A DNA stretch of 33,559 nucleotides from Sulfurimonas sp. (GCA_016735225.1 JAERRX010000084.1:1-33559), one strand, 5' to 3'; numbered from the stretch's first letter, positions 6,596 through 15,710 are shown. Numbers and translations: made by a program. Notes: a model not told the origin generated them from the letters alone.

Positions 6596-8647
6596 TCATT
6601 TTTTTAAAACAAACCTTTCATTTGAGAGCATAAGCTCCATATCTTTAGCTTCTATAGGTTTAGAGTAGAGGTATCCTTGAATATAGACACAGCCATTGTC
6701 TATTAAAAATTCTTTTTGTTCCTCTGTCTCTACACCTTCGGCAATTATTTTTAAGTTTAGTGATGATGCAAGTGCTATTACTGCTTTAGTGATAGCTGCA
6801 TCTTCTTCATCTTGTGGCAGATCTCTGATAAACGACTGATCAATTTTTAGCTTATCTATAGGTAGTTTTTTTAAGTATGCCAAAGATGAGTAGCCTGTTC
6901 CGAAGTCATCTACTGCTAGTTCGATTCCAAGGTCTGTGATCTTGTCCAATATTTTGATGGCTTCTTCAGGGTTGGTCATGATTTGACCCTCTGTTACTTC
7001 AAGCTCTATCCATTGAGACTTGCATCCTGTTTCAAGCATTGTATTTTTTAAAAACTCTATAAAATCTTTTTGTTGCAACTGTTTAACTGCCAAATTTAAT
7101 GCCAATCTTCCTGGGTTTAGTCCATCTTCATGCCAAGTAGAGATCTGCTTCATCGCCTGTTTCATCACAAATCTATCCAAATCCACTATTAGCCCTGTTG
7201 CTTCTGCTAATGGTATAAATTTTGCAGGACTGATGATACCCTCTGTAGCATGCTCCCATCTAACCAATGCTTCCATTCCAATAAGCTCTTCTTTTAATGC
7301 ATTGACTTGGGGTTGATAGTAAACTACAAACTCTTCATTTTTTAAAGCTGCTCTAAGTCCTGCTTCCATAACAACTCGCTGCGTTGCTAACTCTGTCATA
7401 TCAGATGAGTAAAATTGATAATTATTTCTGCCCTCTGATTTTGCTTTATACATAGCAGAGTCTGCATACTTAAGAAGATCTTGAACAGAGTTTCCATTGT
7501 CTGGGAAAAGACTGATGCCGATACTGCTAGAGACATAAAGTTCATTCTCATCTATAAAAATTGGTCTAGCTAGGACATCTACAATCTTTTGAGCTATCTT
7601 AGAAGCATCTCGACCCTCTTTTAGGTCATCTATAATTATAGTAAATTCATCGCCACCTAGTCGTGCAAGAGTATCTTTTTTTCTTACATTTTCCTCTAGT
7701 CTATCTGCTACAACTTTTAAGACCTCATCACCTGTCTTGTGTCCAAGAGAGTCATTTATCTCCTTAAAATGGTCAAGATCTAGAAAAAAAAGTGCCATTG
7801 TTGTACCTGCTTTGCTTGCTTTTTCTATGGCTTGTTCTAGCCTGTCATGAAACAAAAGTCTATTTGGAAGCTTAGTCAATGCATCGTGATTTGCCTGATA
7901 CCTTAAAGCCTTAAGTGCTTCTTTTTTATGTCTAATATCTTTTATGTAGCCAACTGCTCCTAATGGTTTTGAGTCCTCATCTTCTAGTAGTGCAAGAGAC
8001 AGGTCAATAGAAATTTTATCTCCATTTTTATCTCTAATTGCCGTTTCCCAGCTATGCTTTTTATTATTCATTATCAGTGTGATTTTACGAACAAATTTAT
8101 CGTAAGCTTTTTCACAAAATAAAGATGAAGCATTTTTACCAAGCATCTCTTCTTTTTTGTATCCCAAGAGATTTTCTGCACCCTCATTCCATTGAATTAT
8201 TTTTTGATCTAAACCTATAGAAACTATAGAGTCATGGATAGTCTCAATGATTTTGCCTTGTTGTATATTTTTAAGTTCTAAGACTTTTCGTGGGGTTATA
8301 TCAACTGCTGTCCAGACAGTTTCATCTGTACCTTTTATGCTATTGCCTGACATGTGTGTCCAAAAGTAAGTCCCATCTTTACGCTTGAGTCTATAGTCTA
8401 TATCGATGGGTTTTGATGCTAGTGCGAACTTTACTGCAACTTGAGCAAATCTTTCATAAGACTCTTTTGATATATGTAAAATTTCTGCTGAGCTTTTTAG
8501 AAGTTCATCTTTTTCGTAGCCATACATCTCGCAAATCCTAGAGTTTACATATAAAATTTCACGTTTTTTGTTTATGACTAATATTCCTGCATAGCTACTA
8601 TTTAAAATCTGTTCTAGCCAATGTGGCTTTATTATTTCATTATTCAT
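6596..8647 (-). CDS. PAS-PAS-GGDEF-EAL cyclic-di-GMP enzyme
   Basis: A 683-aa cytoplasmic protein with two PAS domains (about 10-120 and 132-240), a GGDEF domain (about 250-415) and an EAL domain (about 425-675). The GGDEF motif is intact at 331-335, and RKKD at 322-325 is a correctly placed RXXD inhibitory I-site. The EAL domain keeps E459-A460-L461, the EVTEG Glu (about 550), the DDFGTG loop (580-585), KIDQSF and the AEGVE Glu, so phosphodiesterase activity is likely too. It has no membrane segment; a signal or cofactor bound by the PAS domains probably sets which activity dominates. The start overlaps the U32 gene by 8 nt, so it is coupled to it and lies in one transcript with cheZ. Confidence 0.93.
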   Translation of the reverse strand: MNNEIIKPHWLEQILNSSYAGILVINKKREILYVNSRICEMYGYEKDELLKSSAEILHISKESYERFAQVAVKFALASKPIDIDYRLKRKDGTYFWTHMSGNSIKGTDETVWTAVDITPRKVLELKNIQQGKIIETIHDSIVSIGLDQKIIQWNEGAENLLGYKKEEMLGKNASSLFCEKAYDKFVRKITLIMNNKKHSWETAIRDKNGDKISIDLSLALLEDEDSKPLGAVGYIKDIRHKKEALKALRYQANHDALTKLPNRLLFHDRLEQAIEKASKAGTTMALFFLDLDHFKEINDSLGHKTGDEVLKVVADRLEENVRKKDTLARLGGDEFTIIIDDLKEGRDASKIAQKIVDVLARPIFIDENELYVSSSIGISLFPDNGNSVQDLLKYADSAMYKAKSEGRNNYQFYSSDMTELATQRVVMEAGLRAALKNEEFVVYYQPQVNALKEELIGMEALVRWEHATEGIISPAKFIPLAEATGLIVDLDRFVMKQAMKQISTWHEDGLNPGRLALNLAVKQLQQKDFIEFLKNTMLETGCKSQWIELEVTEGQIMTNPEEAIKILDKITDLGIELAVDDFGTGYSSLAYLKKLPIDKLKIDQSFIRDLPQDEEDAAITKAVIALASSLNLKIIAEGVETEEQKEFLIDNGCVYIQGYLYSKPIEAKDMELMLSNERFVLKK

Positions 8648-9959
8648 TTGATCTTCTTTGTTCTTTTGATTTTCTTTGTTCTTGTGATATCTCTGGACTA
8701 GAAGGAACTCTCAAAAATGTGTATGAAGGCAGTGGAGTTGGAAGAGTTATAGGGTTTAGGTTTCCGCTGTGAACCTCTTGTAGAACTTTGTTATTTTGTG
8801 CTAGGAGCTGTTTTAGCTTTAAGTAAAGTCTCCCATCTTTTTCATAGGTAGAACCGATCTCGTTATCTACTATCTCTATCTTACTGCCTAGGGGTGCAAC
8901 TATCTCTAGCTCATCATTTGGCAAAGTTTTATATTTACATGAAAAGTGAGTTCCCTCTTTGTTTACAACTCCACTAACTTGATGGGTTCCCAACTGCATA
9001 GTAAAGTCTAAACTTTGAGTATCATTTTTTTCAAAAGGTCTTGAGATCAGGTAGGCATCTGTATAGCCTCTATTTTGTAGAGACTGGAGTTCGTATTGGT
9101 ATTTTGTATCATCAAACTTATCTTCATAATAATCATTTAGTGCCATTGTATAAGCTTTTGCGGTCACTCCTGCATAGTAGGCTGTTTTTGTTCGCCCCTC
9201 TATTTTTATAGAATCTACTACATTACTATCTAGTATCTCCTTGAGATGAGAAGCAAGGTTTAAATCTTTTGAGTTCATAACATAGGTTCCAACACCCTCA
9301 TCCTCTTCAAGCTTAAATAAAGTCCCTGTTTCAGGGTTAGATGCATATATCTCATAGGGAAACCTACAGTCATTTGCGCAGCTTCCACGATTTGGAACTC
9401 TACCACTTTGAAGAGTAGAGATCAGACAACGCCCACTATATGCAAAGCACATACTTCCATGAACAAATATCTCTAGCTCCAAGTCAGGAAGTTCTTTTTT
9501 GATAGCTATCAAATCTTTTAAAGATATTTCTCTAGCTGTAATGATACGAACAGCACCCATATCATAAAATATTTTGGCATCTAAAACATTCATAACATTT
9601 GCTTGAGTTGATAGATGCAAAGGTATTTGGGGAGCTAGATCATTGCAAAGCTTTAAAACCCCTGGAGTTGCAACTATAAAAGCATCTGGAGATAGCTCTG
9701 CCATCGCTAAGATATGTTTTTTTAAAAGCGATATTTGAGAGTTAAAAGGAAAACCATTTATAGTAGCATATACTTTTTTACCTCTAGCATGAGCATAGTC
9801 TATACCCTCTTTAAACTCTTCCATAGAAAACTCTTTACCACTTCTTATGCGAAGAGAGAAGTGGCTAACTCCACCATATACTGCATCTGCACCAAAATCC
9901 AATGCTATCTTTAGTTTTTCAAGAGTACCAGCTGGAGATAAGAGTTCTACTTTTTTCAT
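8640..9959 (-). CDS. Peptidase U32 family protein, TrhP/YegQ type (tRNA hydroxylation)
   Basis: The N-terminus (VELLSPAGTLEKLKIALDFGADAVYGG) is the start of the U32 TIM-barrel. The family signature with four Cys is present: SMCFAYSGRCLIS then NRGSCANDCRFPY. E. coli TrhP (YegQ) of this type makes 5-hydroxyuridine at tRNA position 34, and its Cys residues hold an iron-sulfur cluster; the older name in Helicobacter was PrtC collagenase, which is doubtful. Length 439 aa matches. The C-terminal tail consists of two 6-residue repeats (EQRKSK, EQRRSN) coded by an 18-bp tandem duplication (8651-8686). The start overlaps the cheZ stop by 1 nt. Confidence 0.85.
   Translation of the reverse strand: MKKVELLSPAGTLEKLKIALDFGADAVYGGVSHFSLRIRSGKEFSMEEFKEGIDYAHARGKKVYATINGFPFNSQISLLKKHILAMAELSPDAFIVATPGVLKLCNDLAPQIPLHLSTQANVMNVLDAKIFYDMGAVRIITAREISLKDLIAIKKELPDLELEIFVHGSMCFAYSGRCLISTLQSGRVPNRGSCANDCRFPYEIYASNPETGTLFKLEEDEGVGTYVMNSKDLNLASHLKEILDSNVVDSIKIEGRTKTAYYAGVTAKAYTMALNDYYEDKFDDTKYQYELQSLQNRGYTDAYLISRPFEKNDTQSLDFTMQLGTHQVSGVVNKEGTHFSCKYKTLPNDELEIVAPLGSKIEIVDNEIGSTYEKDGRLYLKLKQLLAQNNKVLQEVHSGNLNPITLPTPLPSYTFLRVPSSPEISQEQRKSKEQRRSNE
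8651..8686. repeat. 18-bp tandem duplication inside the U32 gene
   Basis: Two copies (8651-8668 and 8669-8686) that differ at a few positions. They encode the charged C-terminal tail of the U32 protein just before it overlaps the next gene. Likely replication slippage. Confidence 0.6.
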
Positions 9960-10648
9960 TATTTACTAAACTGTGCTAAAAGTGCTTCGATATCATCTGT
10001 TGATGCAATATCGTTATGTGTATCTCCGACAATGTGTTGAGCTGATGAAACTCTATTTTCATCATCTACCTTGCCTTCAAAAAGTGTGTTCATATATTTT
10101 GCAAGAGCTCTCATTACATTTATAACTCGCTCTATCTTTTGACGATGAATATCTTGATACTGCATTATGTCCATTACATTCATTATGGAATCACCAGCAT
10201 TTTGAAGTGTTTCAAGAGCATTGGTTGATTCTGCTAATGCGGATTCATTTTTTTCTAGCTGTTCTTTAAAAGCTTCAACATCAGGAAACTTTTTACTTAA
10301 AGTTTTAAATAGTTCAATATTTGAGGCAACAACCTCTTTTATCTTATCTAAATTTTCCTCTTTTTCCATCAAGTCACTACTGATACCTTCAATAATGTCA
10401 AAAATCTCAGTTGCTTTTTCTTCACTCTCTTTTGTTACATCATCTAGCTGGTGTACCATTTTATTTTCATCAGTAGCAGGAAGTGGCCAATGGTGAGATG
10501 TATCTTCACTGTAGCCTTTTGGTATCTCTCCCTCTCCCTCTCCTTCTGTCTTTTCTTCTTCAACACTTTCATCAGAATCGACCTCTTGAGTCTCTTCAAG
10601 CTCTTCGACATCCCCGTTCATTAATGCATCTAATTCTTCTTGAGTCAT
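9959..10648 (-). CDS. cheZ: Epsilon-type CheZ, phosphatase of CheY-P
   Basis: CheZ removes the phosphate from CheY to end the chemotaxis signal. The 229-aa protein has an acidic, disordered N-terminal third (residues 10-50) and then long helices. The core DIMQYQDIHRQKIERVINVM (160-179) matches the catalytic helix of CheZ: D166 and Q170 have the spacing of E. coli D143 and Q147. Both ends resemble CheY-binding peptides: TQEELDALMNG at 2-12 is like the FliM N-terminus, and STDDIEALLAQF at 216-228 is like the CheZ C-terminal peptide. The order cheZ then U32 gene also occurs in Helicobacter pylori (HP0170-HP0169). It starts the minus-strand block. Confidence 0.85.
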   Translation of the reverse strand: MTQEELDALMNGDVEELEETQEVDSDESVEEEKTEGEGEGEIPKGYSEDTSHHWPLPATDENKMVHQLDDVTKESEEKATEIFDIIEGISSDLMEKEENLDKIKEVVASNIELFKTLSKKFPDVEAFKEQLEKNESALAESTNALETLQNAGDSIMNVMDIMQYQDIHRQKIERVINVMRALAKYMNTLFEGKVDDENRVSSAQHIVGDTHNDIASTDDIEALLAQFSK

Positions 10649-10715
10649 TTCAATTCCCTAGCCAAATTTATTTATTGTCACTATAATAACATAATAATCT
10701 AATAAGAGGCATAAG

Positions 10716-11495
10716 ATGAAGGCTGATTTGCATAACCATACCCCACTTTGTAAACATGCAGAGGGTAAAATGGAACAATATATAGAACATGCTATAAAGT
10801 GTAAGACAAAATTTTTTGGTATTTGTGATCATGCTCCTATGGATTTTGATAAAAAATATCGTATGAGTTTTTCAGATATGAAAGATTATGAAAACGAAGT
10901 TTTACGAAACAAAAACATATATAAAGAAAAGATTGAGATATTGCTAGGCTATGAAGTTGATTATTTACCTGGATATATGGATGCTAGAGTGTTAAAAGCT
11001 GATGTTGATTATCTCATCGGTTCTGTTCACTTTATAGATGGGTGGGGCTTTGACAATCCTGAATTTATAGGAAATTATAAAACACAAAATATAGATGAAA
11101 TTTGGCAAAAATATTTTGACACTATAGAGGAGATGGCAAAGAGTAAGCTTTTTGATATTGTTGGACATTTAGACCTAATAAAAGTTTTTAAGTATATGCC
11201 AAAAAAAGATATCGCTCTTATAGCAAAAAATGCACTTGAAGCTATAAAAAAAGCAGATATGGTGGTCGAACTCAATGTTGCAGGGTATAGAAAACCTGTA
11301 AAAGAGGCATATCCATCTCCATCTCTTTTAAAAGAGATCTTTAAAATGGGCATACCAATAAGCTTTGCTTCAGATGCTCATAAGCCAGAACAAGTTGGTC
11401 TTTTCAATGATGAGATAGAGAAGATGGCAAAAGAGATAGGATACACAAAGTGTGCAGTTTTTAGAAAAAGAAGAAGAGAGATGATAAATTTTTAG
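10716..11495 (+). CDS. PHP-domain histidinol-phosphatase
   Basis: This 259-aa PHP protein would remove phosphate from L-histidinol phosphate in histidine synthesis (HisJ/HisK type). Metal-ligand motifs of the PHP fold are all visible: DLHNHT (residues 4-9), CKHAEG (His14), GICDHAP, LGYEVDYLP (Glu), IGSVHF, DIVGHLDLI and FASDAHKP. These would hold the trinuclear metal site. It is transcribed away from cheZ; the 67-bp spacer contains TATAAT at 10682-10687 on the plus strand. Other PHP phosphoesterases cannot be fully excluded. Confidence 0.85.
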   Translation: MKADLHNHTPLCKHAEGKMEQYIEHAIKCKTKFFGICDHAPMDFDKKYRMSFSDMKDYENEVLRNKNIYKEKIEILLGYEVDYLPGYMDARVLKADVDYLIGSVHFIDGWGFDNPEFIGNYKTQNIDEIWQKYFDTIEEMAKSKLFDIVGHLDLIKVFKYMPKKDIALIAKNALEAIKKADMVVELNVAGYRKPVKEAYPSPSLLKEIFKMGIPISFASDAHKPEQVGLFNDEIEKMAKEIGYTKCAVFRKRRREMINF

Positions 11496-11535
11496 CTTTA
11501 CTTAAACTCTAAAGGGATTTTTAATGATTAGATAT

Positions 11536-11554
11536 GTATAATGCCTAACATTAA
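11536..11554 (+). promoter_or_regulatory. trxA promoter -10 region
   Basis: TATAAT (11537-11542) with an upstream TG lies 31 nt before the trxA start. The 19 bases GTATAATGCCTAACATTAA differ by one from the vapD promoter at 257-275. Confidence 0.6.
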
Positions 11555-11572
11555 TTATAAAAGGAAATTGTT

Positions 11573-11893
11573 ATGAGTAAATATTTAGAATTAACTGGTG
11601 CAAACTTTGAAGCAACTTTAAGTGAAGGTGTATCTTTAGTAGATTTCTGGGCTCCATGGTGTGGACCTTGTCGCATGATCGCTCCTGTTATCGAAGAGCT
11701 AGCTGAAGATTTTGATGGAAAAGCTAAGATCTGTAAAGTAAACACAGATGATGAGCAAGATATCTCTGTAAAATTTGGTATCCGTTCTATCCCAACTATC
11801 ATGTTTTTTAAAGATGGCGAGATGGTTGATCAAGTTGTTGGAGCACAATCAAAAGCTGCTCTATCAGAAAAAATAAACGCTCTTTTAGCGTAA
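11573..11893 (+). CDS. trxA: Thioredoxin
   Basis: A 106-aa cytosolic thioredoxin with the classic active site VDFWAPWCGPCRM, the KVNTDDEQDISVKFGIRSIPT stretch with its cis-Pro, and the FKDGE strand. It is reduced by TrxB, encoded two genes downstream. AAGGAA precedes the start, and the promoter at 11536-11554 should drive the run trxA to the radical SAM gene. Confidence 0.97.
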   Translation: MSKYLELTGANFEATLSEGVSLVDFWAPWCGPCRMIAPVIEELAEDFDGKAKICKVNTDDEQDISVKFGIRSIPTIMFFKDGEMVDQVVGAQSKAALSEKINALLA

Positions 11894-11912
11894 CCACTAA
11901 AGAAGCTACCTG

Positions 11913-12401
11913 ATGGCAAAAAAAGGTGCTAAAAGCCTTTTTTCGCTATCTACTCTTTTGGCTTCATTTTTCGGCTCTGCTATGGTAGCAGCAGCCTTTG
12001 CATACTATAACTACAAGTTTTCAGAATACAAATTTATCGACTTTAATGAGTTGGTTTTTTATGAGCAGAAGGCTATTTTTAAACCTAATGCCGAGAAATA
12101 TATTGTAGTTTTTTATAGTTCTAGAGCTACAAATACAGCTCAACTTTTAGCAAATACTGACTTAAACTTTCCCATCTTAGCAATTGACTACTATAATGAG
12201 AGTTTTAAAAACTCTAAAAGTACAACTTTTTTAAGAAGTGGAACAAAAAATTCTCTCTTATTTATACAGAGATTTAACATTTATGAATCACCAAGCATCT
12301 TTTTTATAAAAAGATCAAAAGATACTCTTTATAAACAAGATAGTATGATTCGTAAGCTAGATAATTTAAAAGAGTTATCTAGCTTAGTAGATTCATTATA
12401 A
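11913..12401 (+). CDS. Membrane-anchored thioredoxin-like protein without CXXC (hypothetical)
   Basis: A 162-aa protein lying between trxA and trxB. Residues 7-31 form one hydrophobic segment, so the rest is probably periplasmic. The outer part reads like a thioredoxin fold: a strand YIVVFYSSRATNTAQLL where the WCXXC motif would be, a second strand PILAIDYY, and FNIYESPSIFFIKR resembling the cis-Pro strand of thioredoxins (SIPT(I/L)..F). The cysteines are absent. The last residues (MIRKLDNLKELSSLVDSL) are coded by the first copy of a 37-bp direct repeat. The second copy after the gene would end the protein as IPKLDNLKELSKEIKTL, so the original C-terminus may have been changed by an insertion. 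The fold is inferred. Confidence 0.65.
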   Translation: MAKKGAKSLFSLSTLLASFFGSAMVAAAFAYYNYKFSEYKFIDFNELVFYEQKAIFKPNAEKYIVVFYSSRATNTAQLLANTDLNFPILAIDYYNESFKNSKSTTFLRSGTKNSLLFIQRFNIYESPSIFFIKRSKDTLYKQDSMIRKLDNLKELSSLVDSL

Positions 12402-12525
12402 TTCTAGCTCCTAAGAGCTTAGCTTTAGTGACCACAGCGGTCCAAGCGGAATAAAGAAATTCGTTTCTTTATGGGAATAATAGATATAATGATTCCTAAG
12501 CTAGATAATTTAAAAGAGTTATCTA
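12345..12525. repeat. 37-bp direct repeat flanking a 107-bp insert
   Basis: 12345-12381 and 12489-12525 are identical except for one base (position 8, G or C). The first copy is the 3' end of the thioredoxin-like gene; the second is noncoding but still reads in frame to a stop. The start-to-start distance is 144 bp. The insert contains the hairpin at 12451-12472. This looks like an insertion with target duplication, or a tandem duplication that later diverged. Confidence 0.8.
12451..12472. terminator. Hairpin with TTCG loop inside the insert before trxB
   Basis: ATAAAGAAA (12451-12459), loop TTCG, TTTCTTTAT (12464-12472): a perfect 9-bp stem with a stable UUCG-type tetraloop. No T run follows, so it may pause or protect RNA, rather than end transcription. 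It lies between the thioredoxin-like gene and trxB. Confidence 0.5.
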
Positions 12526-12562
12526 AAGAGATAAAAACTTTATAAAATACAAGGAATAACTG

Positions 12563-13513
12563 ATGTCAAATATTTTAGATTGTGCAATTATTGGAGGAGG
12601 ACCTGCGGGTCTTACTGCTGGGCTATATACTACTCGTGGTGGTTTAGAAAATGTAACTATGTTTGAAAAGGGTATGCCTGGTGGGCAGATCATGAACTCT
12701 TCAGAGATAGAAAACTATCCAGGGGTTACTGGTGAAATCACTGGAATGGATCTCATGATGCCATGGCCTGAGCAATGTCAAAAGTTTGGTCTTATACATG
12801 AGATGGTAAATGTTACTCGTATCACTAAAGATGAGGGTATTTTTACTATTCACAAAGAAGATGGCACAACATCTCAGGCTCACTCTGTCATCATAGGAAC
12901 AGGTTCATCCCCTAGAAGAGTAGGTTTTTCTGGTGAAGATGAATTTTTCGGTCGTGGAGTGGGTACTTGTGCAACTTGTGATGGCTTTTTTTATAAAAAT
13001 AAAGAGGTTGTAGTTATTGGTGGTGGAGATACAGCACTTGAAGAGGCTTTATATCTAGCTAAAATATGCTCTAAAGTTTATTTAGTTCATAGAAGAGATG
13101 AGTTTCGCTCCTCTCCAAACACTATAAAAAGAGTTAAAAATACTGATAATATTGAACTTATACTAAACTCTGTTCCTGATGAAGTTTATGGCGATAAGAT
13201 GGGTGTAACAGGTATCAAAGTTAAAAACAAAGATGGGCAAATCCGTGATATTAAAGTCCCTGGAGTTTTTACCTTTGTTGGAAATGATGTAAACAACCAA
13301 GCACTTATACAAGAAGATGGCAGTTTTTTATGTGATATGAATAAACAGGGTCAAGTTATTGTAGATATAAGTATGGCAACTTCACTTGAGGGACTTTATG
13401 CAACTGGCGATATGCGTATTGCTGCTCCAAAACAGGTTGTAAGTGCTGCTGGAGATGGTGCTGTTGCTGCTTTACAAGTTATATCTTTTGTTGATGAAAA
13501 GTTAAACGGATAA
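12563..13513 (+). CDS. trxB: Thioredoxin reductase
   Basis: TrxB passes electrons from NADPH through FAD to thioredoxin. The 316-aa flavoprotein has the FAD-binding [14 protein letters not shown] motif at its N-terminus, the redox-active CATCDG in the middle, the NADPH-binding [17 protein letters not shown], and the C-terminal GLYATGDMR with the FAD-contacting Asp. It follows the duplicated repeat by 37 nt, with AAGGAA as ribosome binding site. Confidence 0.96.
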   Translation: MSNILDCAIIGGGPAGLTAGLYTTRGGLENVTMFEKGMPGGQIMNSSEIENYPGVTGEITGMDLMMPWPEQCQKFGLIHEMVNVTRITKDEGIFTIHKEDGTTSQAHSVIIGTGSSPRRVGFSGEDEFFGRGVGTCATCDGFFYKNKEVVVIGGGDTALEEALYLAKICSKVYLVHRRDEFRSSPNTIKRVKNTDNIELILNSVPDEVYGDKMGVTGIKVKNKDGQIRDIKVPGVFTFVGNDVNNQALIQEDGSFLCDMNKQGQVIVDISMATSLEGLYATGDMRIAAPKQVVSAAGDGAVAALQVISFVDEKLNG

Positions 13514-13522
13514 AGGGAAGTT

Positions 13523-14290
13523 ATGATTAAAGTTGGTGTATTTGGTGCAAATGGTAGAGTTGGACAACTTATAATTGAAGATTTGAAAAATACTCAAGAT
13601 ATAAGCCTAAGCAGTGTTTTTGTGAGAAATGAGCTAAATTTTTCTATAGACCCATCTGTTTTGGTATCTACTGATATAAACTCTTTTTTAGATGCTTGTG
13701 ATATAGTGATAGACTTTTCTCTTCCTGAGGCTTGTGAGTCACTACTAAAAGCTACTCTTAAACATCCTAAGCCTTTAGTGATTGGTACTACTGGCTTAAA
13801 CAAGAAACAACTTGAGCTTTTAAAGCAAGCTAGCCAAATCATGCCAATCTTATATGCTACAAATATGTCCTTAGGAGTTGCTTTGCTTAACAAACTTGTT
13901 TATCAGGCATCAGCAGCTCTAAAGGGTTTTGATATAGAGATAGTAGAGATGCATCACAAACATAAAAAAGATGCTCCAAGTGGAACAGCTCTTACTCTCG
14001 GCGAGTCTGCTGCAAAAGGTCGTGGACTTGACTTAGACAAGGTTCGTATAAGTGCTAGAGATGGTAATATCGGCGAAAGAAGTGAAGATGAGATCTCTGT
14101 TATGGCTCTTCGTGGTGGAGATATCGTAGGTCGTCATACCGTTGGCTTCTATAATGATGGTGAATTTATCGAGTTAAATCACACAGCAACCTCAAGAAAT
14201 ACCTTTTCTAAGGGTGCTATTCGTGCTGGAGCATGGTTAGCTAATAAAAAAGCTGGGCTTTACTCCATAAGTGACTGTTTAGAATTATAA
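13523..14290 (+). CDS. dapB: 4-hydroxy-tetrahydrodipicolinate reductase
   Basis: DapB catalyses the second dedicated step of lysine and diaminopimelate synthesis. The 255-aa protein begins with the NAD(P)-binding loop VGVFGANGRVGQLI and carries the signature EIVEMHHKHKKDAPSGTALTLGE with the catalytic His-His and Lys. GRHTVGFYNDGEFIELNHTATSR is the usual C-terminal part. It starts 9 nt after trxB and is surely cotranscribed with it. Confidence 0.96.
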   Translation: MIKVGVFGANGRVGQLIIEDLKNTQDISLSSVFVRNELNFSIDPSVLVSTDINSFLDACDIVIDFSLPEACESLLKATLKHPKPLVIGTTGLNKKQLELLKQASQIMPILYATNMSLGVALLNKLVYQASAALKGFDIEIVEMHHKHKKDAPSGTALTLGESAAKGRGLDLDKVRISARDGNIGERSEDEISVMALRGGDIVGRHTVGFYNDGEFIELNHTATSRNTFSKGAIRAGAWLANKKAGLYSISDCLEL

Positions 14291-14354
14291 AATTTTTAAG
14301 ACAAACTAAGTATAATCTCATTTATAATTTATGATGATATAGGAAGGAAAGCTA

Positions 14355-15710
14355 TTGAGAGAAGATGTTAATGAAAAATGTGCTGTTGTAGGAATTTTTG
14401 GACATGAGGAAGCTTCTAGGCTAGCTTACTTCTCTCTTCATGCACTTCAACATCGTGGTCAAGAAGCAGCAGGGATCAGTGCATCTGATGGGGAGAAACT
14501 TCGTATTATAAAAAAGCGTGGTTTAGTTATGCAAGTTTTTGATGAAGATGCACTAAGTACTTTAAGAGGTTCAAGTGCCATAGGTCATACTCGCTACTCA
14601 ACCGCTGGAGATGACTCCATCTTAGATGCTCAACCTGTTTTTGCTAGATATGATCTAGGTGAAATGGCAATAGCTCACAATGGAAACCTAACAAATGCAG
14701 AAGAGGTAAGAGGAAGGCTTATAAAAAAAGGTGCGATTTTTCAAACCTTTATGGATACTGAGAACCTTATACACCTTATCGCTAAAAGTGAAGAAGATAA
14801 ACTAACTCCAAGAATTATAGATGCTGTTCAAAAGATAGAAGGTGCTTTTTCTTTAGTTTTTTTAAGTAGAACAAAGATGTTTGCTATGCGTGATCGTTTT
14901 GGGTTTCGCCCACTAAGTCTTGGTCGATTGTCAAATGGTGGGTATATTGTAGCTAGTGAAACCTGTGCTTTTGACCTTGTTGGTGCTGAGTTTGTTAGAG
15001 ATATTGAACCGGGAGAACTTCTTATATTTAAAGAGGGTCGTGAGCCTAAGAGTATAAAGATTTTTGAGCCAACTCCTAAGCACTGTATCTTTGAGTATGT
15101 ATATTTTGCAAGACCTGACTCTTTAGTGTTTGGTCAGTCTGTTTATCAAACAAGAAAAAATATGGGCAAAGAGCTATCAAAAATAAAACCAGTAGATGCA
15201 GACTTAGTAGTTCCTGTTCCAGATGGAGGAGTTCCCTCTGCTATTGGCTATGCTCAAGAAAGTGGCATCCCTTATGAGATGGGCATCATGAGAAACCACT
15301 ATATTGGTCGTACTTTTATAGAACCTACTCAAGAGATGCGTGACTTAAAGGTTAAGATGAAACTCTCCCCTATGACAGACATCATAAGAGGAAAGAGAGT
15401 TGTTGTTGTTGATGACTCCATAGTTCGTGGAACAACTTCAAGAAGAATTATAAGGATGCTAAAAGAAGCAGGAGCTAGCGAAGTACATATGCGAGTATCC
15501 TCTCCCCCAACTACCGACCCTTGTTACTATGGTGTAGATACTCCAGACAAAGACAAACTAATAGCCGCAAATATGACTCAAGATGAGATATGCGAATATA
15601 TAGAAGCTGATTCATTGGCTTTTTTAGATGAGGACTCTTTGCTTAGAAGTGTCAATACTAAAGAAGATAACTATTGCACTGCTTGTTTTACAGGAAACTA
15701 TATAGTTTGA
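14355..15710 (+). CDS. purF: Amidophosphoribosyltransferase with propeptide and iron-sulfur ligands
   Basis: PurF makes phosphoribosylamine from PRPP and glutamine, the first step of purine synthesis. The start is TTG at 14355, with AGGAAGGAAA just upstream. The product begins MREDVNEKC, so eight residues would be cut off to free Cys9 as the nucleophile, as in Bacillus subtilis PurF. LQHRGQEAAGI and GHTRYST belong to the glutaminase domain; VVVVDDSIVRGTTS is the PRPP site. Cys residues in HCIFEYVYFARPDS, DPCYYGVDTP and NYCTACFTG fit the four ligands of the 4Fe-4S cluster in the oxygen-sensitive type. The stop overlaps the next gene by 1 nt. Confidence 0.96.
   Translation: MREDVNEKCAVVGIFGHEEASRLAYFSLHALQHRGQEAAGISASDGEKLRIIKKRGLVMQVFDEDALSTLRGSSAIGHTRYSTAGDDSILDAQPVFARYDLGEMAIAHNGNLTNAEEVRGRLIKKGAIFQTFMDTENLIHLIAKSEEDKLTPRIIDAVQKIEGAFSLVFLSRTKMFAMRDRFGFRPLSLGRLSNGGYIVASETCAFDLVGAEFVRDIEPGELLIFKEGREPKSIKIFEPTPKHCIFEYVYFARPDSLVFGQSVYQTRKNMGKELSKIKPVDADLVVPVPDGGVPSAIGYAQESGIPYEMGIMRNHYIGRTFIEPTQEMRDLKVKMKLSPMTDIIRGKRVVVVDDSIVRGTTSRRIIRMLKEAGASEVHMRVSSPPTTDPCYYGVDTPDKDKLIAANMTQDEICEYIEADSLAFLDEDSLLRSVNTKEDNYCTACFTGNYIV

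Noticed and set aside
12400-12480. Possible tRNA or small RNA gene in the trxB spacer
   Set aside because: The pairing does not form a cloverleaf; only a simple hairpin is supported.
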